From an uncultured Acidimicrobiales bacterium (GTDB lineage Bacteria; Actinomycetota; Acidimicrobiia; Acidimicrobiales; SZUA-35): DNA of 11,748 bases. A program made the translations under genes and the position numbers. The notes below the pieces were generated by a model. The model saw only the letters and a list, made by a program, of their open reading frames with translations, had not been told where the DNA came from and ran no database searches. The stretch covers positions 1 through 11,748 of the forward strand of contig CALLIQ010000449.1 in NCBI GenBank assembly GCA_938008925.1. Direction: 5' to 3'. Below are positions 1-6,062 of the stretch, one piece after another; the first letter of the stretch is position 1, and each line of letters starts with the position of its first letter.

Positions 1-128
1 GGGATCGCTCCGGCCTAGCACACGCGACCAGCTTCATCGGTGGTGGCGCCGGTGGCTCGCCTGCACTCCCGCCAGCTCGATCGAGGGGTACTTGACCACC
101 GATGCCGCCACTGGGAGTCTGATCCCCG

Positions 129-147
129 CCTCGCCGCCATGGCGAGG
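129..147 (+). repeat. GC-rich stem-loop in the leader of the RraA-like gene
   Basis: Perfect 7-bp arms CCTCGCC (129-135) and GGCGAGG (141-147) flank a 5-nt loop GCCAT. The hairpin ends 28 nt before the chosen start codon at 176. No T-run follows, so it is not a classical intrinsic terminator. It could end an upstream transcript or act in the 5' leader of the RraA-like/RidA transcript. The repeat is seen directly; the role is a guess. Confidence 0.4.
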
Positions 148-166
148 TCTCCGACGAAGACCGCAC

Positions 167-170
167 GAGG
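167..170 (+). promoter_or_regulatory. Ribosome binding site deciding the RraA-like start
   Basis: GAGG lies 5 nt before the ATG at 176. It supports this ATG over the in-frame TTG at 92, which would add a poorly conserved N-terminus. Confidence 0.55.
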
Positions 171-175
171 CACGA

Positions 176-910
176 ATGACGAATCCAACCGACATCCCCG
201 ACGTTCTCACCGATGAGCTTCGTGAGATCCTCGCCGGATTGTCGACGGCGACGATCACCAGCCAGCTCCAGTCGCGAGGGATGCGCAGCACGTTCCTCTC
301 TGGTCTGAAGCCCCTCCTCGACGGGCAGTCGCTCGTCGGCCGGGCCAGGACGCTTCGATACGTTCCGCACCGGGCCGATGTCGCCGGCGAGTTCGGCGCC
401 GGAATGAACGCCCAACGTCGGGCATCGGAAACCGCCGAACCCGGCGACGTGCTCGTCATCGAGGCGCGCGACGTGCCGGACGCCGGCACCGTCGGCGACA
501 TCTACACGCTTCGGGCATACCAGCGCGGAGCCGTCGGTGTGATCACCGATGGAGCGCTCCGCGACACGCCTGCGATCGCTGCGCTCGGCAAGCCGGTCTA
601 CCACCGAGCCTCACACGGGTCGACGTGGAGCCGGCATCACATGCCCTTCAGCAACGACGAGCCCATCACCTGCGCCGGCGTGTTTGTCATGCCGGGCGAC
701 ATCATCGTCGGCGACGGCGAGGGCGCGGTGGTCATTCCCGCGGCTCTCGTCGAGGAAGTGGCCCGTGACGCAGCCGACCAGGAACACCGCGAAGACTTCG
801 CCATCGAACGGGTGGCGGCTGGTGAGTCGGTGGTCGGCGTGTTCCCATTGACCGACGACCGCAGAGCCGAGTTCGAGGCGTGGTCGGCAGCCAAGAAGCA
901 GGAGGGCTGA
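176..910 (+). CDS. RraA-family protein (HMG/CHA aldolase-like)
   Basis: A 244-residue protein of the RraA/4-hydroxy-4-methyl-2-oxoglutarate aldolase family, which holds divalent-metal aldolases and decarboxylases of oxo-acids as well as the RNase E inhibitor RraA. Family landmarks are in order: LSTATITSQL near residues 22-31, SLVGRARTLRY at 52-62, PGDVLVIEA at 89-97, and VGDIYTLRAYQRG at 106-118. TDGALRD at 124-130 carries the Arg129-Asp130 pair expected to contact substrate and metal. PGDIIVGDGEGAVVIP at 173-188 closes the fold. It resembles the longer (about 240 aa) proteins often annotated 'ribonuclease activity regulator RraA'. The Arg-Asp pair makes an enzyme more likely than an RNase regulator, but the substrate is unknown. 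The stop is 2 nt before the RidA start, so the two are coupled. Confidence 0.85.
   Translation: MTNPTDIPDVLTDELREILAGLSTATITSQLQSRGMRSTFLSGLKPLLDGQSLVGRARTLRYVPHRADVAGEFGAGMNAQRRASETAEPGDVLVIEARDVPDAGTVGDIYTLRAYQRGAVGVITDGALRDTPAIAALGKPVYHRASHGSTWSRHHMPFSNDEPITCAGVFVMPGDIIVGDGEGAVVIPAALVEEVARDAADQEHREDFAIERVAAGESVVGVFPLTDDRRAEFEAWSAAKKQEG
900..905 (+). promoter_or_regulatory. Strong ribosome binding site for the RidA gene
   Basis: AGGAGG lies inside the last codons of the RraA-like gene, 7 nt before the ATG at 913. It selects this ATG over an in-frame upstream start at 880 and implies coupled translation. Confidence 0.8.
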
Positions 911-912
911 CG

Positions 913-1290
913 ATGGCGACGCGACGTTCGATCGAAATCGACCAGCTGACCCACCTCACCGCCATCCCGGTCGCTACGCAGATCGGACCCTTGCTGGTGA
1001 GCTCGGTGGTGTCGGCGTACAACCCGCACACTCGCGACCTCCCCGAGACCGCAGCGGAGCAGTTGGCCAACATCTTCTCCCACGTCGGTGCTGCGCTCGA
1101 AGCCGCTGGGGCGTCCTGGGACGACGTCGCGAAGATGGATTTCTGGGCTCCGAGCGCCGAAATGCGCAAAGAGATCGACACACCGTGGGTCGAGCATTTC
1201 CCCGATCCGGCGTCTCGGCCGTCTCGCCACACCCATCAAGGAGCCGGCGACGCCATCAGTGCGTCGTTCATCGCCTACACCGGGCCCTGA
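913..1290 (+). CDS. RidA-family (YjgF/YER057c/UK114) protein
   Basis: A 125-residue protein with the single chorismate-mutase-like domain of the RidA family. Canonical RidA hydrolyses reactive enamine/imine intermediates; relatives act as specific deaminases in catabolic pathways, for example 2-aminomuconate deaminase. Visible landmarks are the GPLLVSSVVS strand near 25-34, the long helix LANIFSHVGAALEAAGASWDDVAKM near 51-75, and SRPSRHTHQGAG at 101-112. Arg105 stands where the substrate-carboxylate-binding arginine is expected. The tail ends in SASFIAYTG, a variant of the usual VEIEAIA strand, so this is probably a diverged member rather than the archetypal RidA. It follows the RraA-like gene by 2 nt with a strong ribosome binding site, suggesting joint work on an oxo/imino acid intermediate. 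That link is inference. Confidence 0.85.
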   Translation: MATRRSIEIDQLTHLTAIPVATQIGPLLVSSVVSAYNPHTRDLPETAAEQLANIFSHVGAALEAAGASWDDVAKMDFWAPSAEMRKEIDTPWVEHFPDPASRPSRHTHQGAGDAISASFIAYTGP

Positions 1291-1313
1291 TTCTCACGGG
1301 CTGGGTCTGCTGC

Positions 1314-2186
1314 TCAGGCCGGATCGGCGAGGGCGGCCAACGCCGCAAACGATGCCCGATGGGCCTGGTCCATCAAGGCACGCCCCTCGGAGAAGTCGTC
1401 GAAGCGAAGCTTCGGAATGACGCCGGCCGGCAACCGATGAAGCGTGACCGTCGACGGCAGTCTGCTCAGCTCGTCGTCGAGGCGATTGGCTCGAGCCGTC
1501 CAGTACGCGTGGGCCAAGACGTCGAAGGGGCGGTCGGCATCGTCCATGGCTCGGTCGTCGAGATGGCCGACGTGCAGAAGATAGATGGTGGTCGCTCCGA
1601 GGTCGGTCGCCCGATGAATGGGCACCTCGTTCACGACGCCACCGTCGAAGAGACGTCGCCCGTTGACGGTGACGGGCGGGTAGAGGCCGGGGAGCGCTGA
1701 CGACGCCAGCAGTGCGGGGATCAGCTCGCCGTCGTCGAACCAGTACTCGCTCGCCGCATCGAGGTCGGTGGCGATACAGGCAAACGGAATCGCCAATTCG
1801 TCGAAGCGTTCAGCGGTCAGTTCGTCTTCGAGGAGCTGCCGGAGTCGGTCCTGGGTGTAGACGCTGTGGCCCCGCCGACCCATCTGGAGGGCGATCGGCA
1901 TGAACCGGCGGTTCGGCATGATGTCGGGGTCGCCGTCGGCCATCCGGGTCCAGATGCGTTCGAGCCGCCGGACTCCGTCGAGGTCGGGCTCGGAGGCGAA
2001 GGCGGCACCATTGACGGCCCCGACCGAACAGCCGACGATCAGGTCGGGCTTGATCTCGTATTCGATGAGGGCTCGAAGCATGCCGACCTGCACGGCACCG
2101 AGGTTGCCGCCACCGGACAGCACGAATGCGGTGAGCGGTCTTCCGCGGAGTTGGCGGAGCGAGTCGAGAAGGCGTTCGAAGACCAT
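1314..2186 (-). CDS. Patatin-like phospholipase family protein
   Basis: A 290-residue patatin-fold serine hydrolase with a Ser-Asp dyad; such proteins are acyl hydrolases on lipids. The glycine-rich oxyanion loop is SGGGNLGAVQVG (24-35), the nucleophile elbow is GCSVG with Ser54, and the acid is Asp181 in FDGGVVNEVP. All catalytic elements are present. The oxyanion loop has Asn where many members carry Arg or Lys, and the elbow has Cys where Thr is common. There is no signal peptide or membrane segment, so it is likely cytosolic. It begins 21 nt after the pyruvate kinase stop in the same direction. It lacks both a Shine-Dalgarno and a TANNNT at the leaderless position, so it is probably read from the pyruvate kinase transcript. 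A small hairpin (2194-2208) sits in that gap. The native lipid substrate cannot be told. Confidence 0.85.
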   Translation of the reverse strand: MVFERLLDSLRQLRGRPLTAFVLSGGGNLGAVQVGMLRALIEYEIKPDLIVGCSVGAVNGAAFASEPDLDGVRRLERIWTRMADGDPDIMPNRRFMPIALQMGRRGHSVYTQDRLRQLLEDELTAERFDELAIPFACIATDLDAASEYWFDDGELIPALLASSALPGLYPPVTVNGRRLFDGGVVNEVPIHRATDLGATTIYLLHVGHLDDRAMDDADRPFDVLAHAYWTARANRLDDELSRLPSTVTLHRLPAGVIPKLRFDDFSEGRALMDQAHRASFAALAALADPA

Positions 2187-2193
2187 GGGGTCA

Positions 2194-2208
2194 ACCCGGC
2201 GTGCGGGT
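2194..2208 (-). repeat. Short hairpin between pyruvate kinase and patatin genes
   Basis: ACCCG (2194-2198) and CGGGT (2204-2208) form a 5-bp stem with a 5-nt loop. It starts at the pyruvate kinase stop codon and ends 7 nt before the patatin start. It could tune readthrough or re-initiation, but a 5-bp stem can occur by chance in GC-rich DNA. Confidence 0.25.
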
Positions 2209-3638
2209 CAGGGACAGCGAACCATTCGCAACGTGTCCGTCGAGCCGACCGTGGCTGTCGAGCCACCGAGCACCGCGACGATGTCGCCCGCTCGGATGTG
2301 CCCGGCGGTCTTCGCCAACTCGAGAACGTGCTGAACGCTCGATGCGTTGTCCTCGATCCGGTCGATGTGCATCGGCGTGGCGCCCCAGCTGAGCGTGAGC
2401 TGGCGTATTGTGCGCTCCTCCGGGCTGAAGCCGAGGATCTTCGCCTTCGGTCGGAACCGGGCGATGGCTCGCACGGTGAAGCCCGAGCGCGAGATGCACA
2501 ACACGGTCTTCACTCCCATCTCCGATGCTGCTCGCCACGTCGCCATGGTCATCACGTCGGTGACCGCAGCGTCCTGCGACTGCGGTTCGGACAGGCGATC
2601 GCGCTTGATCTGGTGGGCCCAGCCTTCGTAGTCGAACTCTTGGTCGGCTCGGGTTGCGATGCGGGCCATGGTGTCGACCACGTGGGCGGGATCGGCGCCG
2701 ATGGCGGTCTCGCCCGAGAGCATCACGGCGCTGGTGCCGTCGAACACGGCATTGGCGACGTCGGATGCCTCCGCTCGCGTCGGCGACGGCGCACTCACCA
2801 TCGACTCGAGCATCTGGGTCGCCGTGATCGCGGGCCGGCCGAGGGCGATGCAGCGGGCGATGATGTCCTTTTGGAGGTGCGGAAGATCCTCGATCGAGCA
2901 CTCGGCACCGAGATCACCGCGGGCGACCATGACGGCGCCGGACGCCATGATGATGCCGTCGAGGTTCTCGACCGCAGCCCGTGTCTCGATCTTGGCGACG
3001 ACGAGCGGGCCCCGAGGCGCTGGCTCGAGGCCGACTCGACGCACGTCGTGTGCAGATCGCACGAACGACAGTGCCACGAAGTCGACGTCGACGTCGACGA
3101 ACCCGTCGAGCAAGCGGAGGTCTTCGTCGGTCGGCGTGCTGAGTCGCAGCCGATCAGACGGGATGTGGAGACCGGGGCGCCCCTGCGTCGTTCCGCCGTA
3201 CAGCACCCGAGCCTCGAGATGGTCGGCGTGGGTCTCGACGACTTGGAGGATGATCGATCCATCCCCGACCGCGAGCCGATCGCCCCCGCGCACGTCGGTG
3301 AGGAGGCTCTCGTAGTCGACGGCGAACCGCTTCGGTGTGCTCGGCTCGGTGCCGTCCGAGGGTGCGAGCTCGATCGTGGAGCCCACGGCGAGTTCGACCG
3401 GTTGCGCCAGCGAACCGATGCGGACCTTCGGACCGGGAAGATCGGCGAGGATGCCGACCGGCCGACCGACGTCGGCCGAGACCTTCCTGATCCGGTGGAA
3501 CCGTTCGAGGCCGTCCTCGAGCGTGCCATGGGACAAGTTGAGGCGGGCGACATCCATGCCGGCCTCGATCATTGCCTTCAGGGTTGCCTCGTCTTCAGAG
3601 GCCGGGCCGATGGTTGCGATGACTTTTGTGCGACGCAT
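2208..3638 (-). CDS. pyk: Pyruvate kinase, predicted K+-independent type
   Basis: A 476-residue pyruvate kinase of usual bacterial length, converting phosphoenolpyruvate and ADP to pyruvate and ATP in glycolysis. The N-terminus MRRTKVIATIGPAS is canonical. Arg32, Asn34 and Ser36 lie in ARLNLSHG; Asp66 begins DLPGPKVRIG. The active-site signature VVAKIE carries Lys216 and Glu218; Asp242 is in RGDLG; TATQMLESM (272-280) and PTRAEASDVANAV (286-298) follow. The B domain spans roughly 72-164 and the allosteric C domain roughly 345-476. The residue after GP is Lys71, with Leu67 and Ile74 nearby. This is the Lys117 pattern (rabbit numbering) of K+-independent kinases rather than the Glu117 pattern of K+-dependent ones. 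I chose ATG 3638 over the in-frame TTG at 3647 because the protein begins normally there and a leaderless-type -10 ends 8 nt upstream. Confidence 0.97.
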   Translation of the reverse strand: MRRTKVIATIGPASEDEATLKAMIEAGMDVARLNLSHGTLEDGLERFHRIRKVSADVGRPVGILADLPGPKVRIGSLAQPVELAVGSTIELAPSDGTEPSTPKRFAVDYESLLTDVRGGDRLAVGDGSIILQVVETHADHLEARVLYGGTTQGRPGLHIPSDRLRLSTPTDEDLRLLDGFVDVDVDFVALSFVRSAHDVRRVGLEPAPRGPLVVAKIETRAAVENLDGIIMASGAVMVARGDLGAECSIEDLPHLQKDIIARCIALGRPAITATQMLESMVSAPSPTRAEASDVANAVFDGTSAVMLSGETAIGADPAHVVDTMARIATRADQEFDYEGWAHQIKRDRLSEPQSQDAAVTDVMTMATWRAASEMGVKTVLCISRSGFTVRAIARFRPKAKILGFSPEERTIRQLTLSWGATPMHIDRIEDNASSVQHVLELAKTAGHIRAGDIVAVLGGSTATVGSTDTLRMVRCP

Positions 3639-3646
3639 TGAGCCCA

Positions 3647-3652
3647 AGGCTA
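3647..3652 (-). promoter_or_regulatory. Leaderless-type -10 element for pyk
   Basis: TAGCCT on the minus strand ends 8 nt (3639-3646) before the pyk ATG. No Shine-Dalgarno is present. No convincing -35 is visible at 17-19 nt. The position matches four other genes here, placing the transcription start at or next to the ATG. Confidence 0.5.
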
Positions 3653-3769
3653 GGAGGGTTGGTCGCTCGCCTGCGCGCTTTTGGTGAGGAGCCGACGTTG
3701 GCGAGCAGTCGTGCGGTCGTTCCGAGTCCGGGACGCCGCTCAGTTGCCGTCGGACGAGCCGGAGTGACT

Positions 3770-3775
3770 ACCGTG
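3770..3775 (+). promoter_or_regulatory. Leaderless-type promoter for the histidine phosphatase
   Basis: TACCGT is followed by an 8-nt spacer (3776-3783) and the ATG. A TTGCCG at 3745-3750 is a plausible -35, 19 nt upstream of the -10. No Shine-Dalgarno is at the proper distance. Together with the pyk -10 it forms a compact divergent promoter region of about 145 nt. Confidence 0.5.
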
Positions 3776-3783
3776 CACGCTCG

Positions 3784-4383
3784 ATGGAACTGATCGTGAT
3801 CCGACATGGCCGCCCCGCACGCGTGGAGAACGCCTCCGAGGCCGCTGACCCACCGCTGACCGAGGTCGGCAACCGCCAAGCGCAGGCGATGGCCGACTGG
3901 CTCAAGGCCGAGCGCGTCGACTCGATCTACGTGAGTCCGATGGTTCGAGCCCGTGAGACGTCGGCACCTCTCGAGACTGCCCTCGGGATGGAGGCGGCGG
4001 TCGTGCCTGGCGTTCGTGAGTTCGATGCCGATGAGCCTCACTACATCCCGATGGAGGAGATGAAGGCCGACAAGGAGGCGTGGCGAGCGATGCTCGCCGA
4101 CATGGCCAACGCCGATCGGTCCGATTTCGTCGCCGAAGTGCTCGACGCAATGGGCGGCATCGTCGACGAGAACCGGGGCAAGCGAGTGGCGGTCGTCTGC
4201 CACGGCGGCGTGATCAATGCGTACGCCGCCGACGTCCTCGGCATCGACAACTTCATGTTCTTCAACCCGAACTACACCAGCATCAACCGGTTCATGTGCG
4301 CGTCGAGCGGTGAGCGATCCATCGTGAGCCTCAACGACATCGGCCACCTGCGGAGCCAGCCCGACCTCGTGGTGTCGATGTAG
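3784..4383 (+). CDS. Histidine phosphatase family protein
   Basis: A 199-residue member of the phosphoglycerate mutase-like histidine phosphatase superfamily. The phospho-accepting RHG motif is at 7-9 in ELIVIRHGRP, with His8 as nucleophile. SPMVRARET (51-59) supplies the second phosphate-binding arginine. VREFDADEP (77-85) lies where the acid/base glutamate usually sits, Glu79 being the candidate. The second catalytic histidine is His140 in VVCHGGVINAY. The protein is likely cytosolic. It is divergent from pyruvate kinase and convergent with the SDR-like gene. Proximity to pyk invites a mutase reading, but phosphatases on sugar phosphates, nucleotides or cofactors share these motifs, and I cannot assign a substrate or a gene name. 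Confidence 0.9.
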   Translation: MELIVIRHGRPARVENASEAADPPLTEVGNRQAQAMADWLKAERVDSIYVSPMVRARETSAPLETALGMEAAVVPGVREFDADEPHYIPMEEMKADKEAWRAMLADMANADRSDFVAEVLDAMGGIVDENRGKRVAVVCHGGVINAYAADVLGIDNFMFFNPNYTSINRFMCASSGERSIVSLNDIGHLRSQPDLVVSM

Positions 4384-4414
4384 CTTCCCGGCGACCTGCC
4401 GTGCGCGCGAGCAC

Positions 4415-6028
4415 TCACCAGTCGGTCGGTTCGTAATCCTTCAAGAACTCACCGACCCGGTGGGTGCCGGTGTTGACACCATCGATGATGGGATCGACGA
4501 TCCTCGCCGCTCCGTCGACGATGTCGAGCGGTGGGGCGAAGCGATGCTCCGCCGACTTCTGCTCGGCGATGGCGACCGGATCTTCGTCGCTCACCCAACC
4601 GGTGTCGACGCTGTTCATGTTGATGCCCGACGAGAGATAGTCGGTGGCCGACGTGCGCGTCATCATGTTCAATGCCGCCTTCGCCATGTTCGTGTGCGGA
4701 TGCTTCGTGGTCTTGTACCGCCGGTAGAACTGGCCCTCGACAGCTGACACGTTGACGATGTGTTTCCCCTTGCCGGGGGTCCGCTCCATCAGTGAGCGGA
4801 GTCGGGCGTTCAGCACGAATGGCGCCACGGCGTTCACGAGCTGGGTCTCGAGCATCTCGACGGTCGACACCTCGTGAAGGAGCAGTCGCCACGAGTTGCG
4901 ATCGCGCAGATCCACCTGCTGGAGGTCTTGGTCGAGTGTCCCGACCGGGAAGAGATCGGCTTGTGCGGCCCGCTCGTCAGGGTGCAGCTCCTCGGGCAGC
5001 AATGGGGTCTGCGACAGCTCGGCCGCCCGCACGAGGCCGGCCGCATCGGTGAGATCGGCTCCCCCGTCGACGGGACTGATCGCTGCCGCGTCCGGGGCGG
5101 TCGGCAACAGGTGATAGCCCCGCAGTCCCTCGTATGCGCCGACGAGTGCTGCGATCTCGGGCTCGAGCTGGTCGAGCGCAGCCGTCTCCGCCTCCATCAT
5201 GTGGCGATAGAAGTCCGGCGGCCGGCGAACGGTCTGGCAGGCGTTGTTGATCAAGAAGTCGAGACGGTCTCGCGAGCTCTCGACGTGGCGGGCGAAGGCC
5301 TCGACGCTCGGTGTGTGCCGCAGATCGAGTCCGAAGATCTCCAATCGGTCTCCCCACTCGGCGAAGTCCGTCTCCGCCGCGTAACGGGCTGCGGCATCGC
5401 GGGGAAAGCGCGTGACCACGATGACGTCGGCTCCGCACCGAAGCAGTTTGATCCCGGCCTGGTAGCCGATCTTCACCCGGCCGCCGGTGAGCAGCGCGAC
5501 GGTTCCCGAGAGGTCGGCGAGCTCACCTCGCTTGGCGAAGTTGAACTCGGCGCAGTCGGGGCACAACTGATCGTAGAAGTGATGAATCTGGCGGTACTTG
5601 GTCTTGCACACGTAGCAGTGCTGTTCGTCGACGACCTCGCGGAACGGCGGCGCCGTCGCGTCGTCCCCGACGTCTTCCTGGACGAATTCCTCGGGAGGGA
5701 AGACGTTCGGTGTCGTGAACACGGGCTTGTCGCGCAGCTGACGAATGCCGGTTTCGGCCAACACCTGCTCGTCGGCCGCGATTCGCTCGGCTCGCCGCTT
5801 GCGGCGGCGCGCCTTCACCCGAAGACGTCGCTCGTCGGGGTCGGCACAAAAGACGTCGCCTGCGGTGTTGAGCAACGTCTGGCGCTCCTGCGCCGACAGG
5901 TCGGCGAGGAGATCTTTGTTGTCGGCGACCTGGCGCAGGAGCGCGGTCGCATCGAGCAGCCGCTGGCGCAGCTCGGGATCGCCGGACTGGTCGCCGGATG
6001 TCGATTCGCCGGATGGGACGTCGTTCAC
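4415..6028 (-). CDS. Zinc-ribbon SDR-like protein lacking the catalytic Tyr
   Basis: About 537 residues, twice the length of an ordinary short-chain dehydrogenase. Residues 1-130 are charged and probably helical, with a strongly basic run at 67-80. A putative zinc ribbon follows: Cys138/Cys141 and Cys156/Cys159 (CX2C-X14-CX2C) with His149-His150 between. The Rossmann domain begins near 172, with TGGRVKIG (181-188) as a variant TGxxxGIG loop, Asp235 in GLDLR, and NNACQ (261-265) for NNAG. A span of 138 residues separates NNA from Asn399, where about 25 is usual, implying an insertion near 272-390. Ser428 (NVSAVEG) and Lys450 are present, but the Tyr position of YxxxK is Thr446 (HTNMAK). I start at GTG 6028; GTG 6034 is equally possible and neither has a Shine-Dalgarno. 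It lies 34 nt after the acyl-CoA dehydrogenase stop, so one transcript is likely. Function is unknown; NADP binding without standard SDR chemistry is plausible. Confidence 0.85.
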   Translation of the reverse strand: MNDVPSGESTSGDQSGDPELRQRLLDATALLRQVADNKDLLADLSAQERQTLLNTAGDVFCADPDERRLRVKARRRKRRAERIAADEQVLAETGIRQLRDKPVFTTPNVFPPEEFVQEDVGDDATAPPFREVVDEQHCYVCKTKYRQIHHFYDQLCPDCAEFNFAKRGELADLSGTVALLTGGRVKIGYQAGIKLLRCGADVIVVTRFPRDAAARYAAETDFAEWGDRLEIFGLDLRHTPSVEAFARHVESSRDRLDFLINNACQTVRRPPDFYRHMMEAETAALDQLEPEIAALVGAYEGLRGYHLLPTAPDAAAISPVDGGADLTDAAGLVRAAELSQTPLLPEELHPDERAAQADLFPVGTLDQDLQQVDLRDRNSWRLLLHEVSTVEMLETQLVNAVAPFVLNARLRSLMERTPGKGKHIVNVSAVEGQFYRRYKTTKHPHTNMAKAALNMMTRTSATDYLSSGINMNSVDTGWVSDEDPVAIAEQKSAEHRFAPPLDIVDGAARIVDPIIDGVNTGTHRVGEFLKDYEPTDW

Positions 6029-6062
6029 GGGCACGAGGATGCCCGGATGCGACGCCGGTCGC

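Larger units (their letters stand above)
1..175. other. Leader region upstream of the RraA-like gene, no gene seen
   Basis: I find no convincing coding sequence here. A plus-strand frame starting at base 1 closes with TAG at 16-18, so the tail of an upstream gene could end there, but five codons are too few to call. A reading frame for the next gene can be extended back to a TTG at 92, but the added 28 residues are arginine- and proline-rich and unlike the family. A TTGACC at 92-97 resembles a -35 box, without a good -10 partner. The inverted repeat at 129-147 is the only clear structure. Confidence 0.5.

Noticed and set aside
34..501. Long open frame on the minus strand opposite the RraA-like gene
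   Set aside because: Its translation is low-complexity Ser/Arg/Pro-rich with no family resemblance, and it is antisense to a gene with clear motifs. It is typical of high-GC shadow frames.
3081..3098. Three tandem GTCGAC hexamers
   Set aside because: They fall inside pyruvate kinase and simply encode the Val-Asp repeat before DFVALSFVR; three copies are not evidence of a functional repeat.
1866..3641. 591-codon plus-strand open frame opposite the patatin and pyruvate kinase genes
   Set aside because: Despite its length it is antisense to two unmistakable genes and its Arg/Asp/Gly/His-rich translation shows no domain.
4403..4416. GTGC...GCAC stem near the phosphatase/SDR-like junction as a terminator
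   Set aside because: Only 4 bp, no T-run; likely chance in GC-rich DNA.
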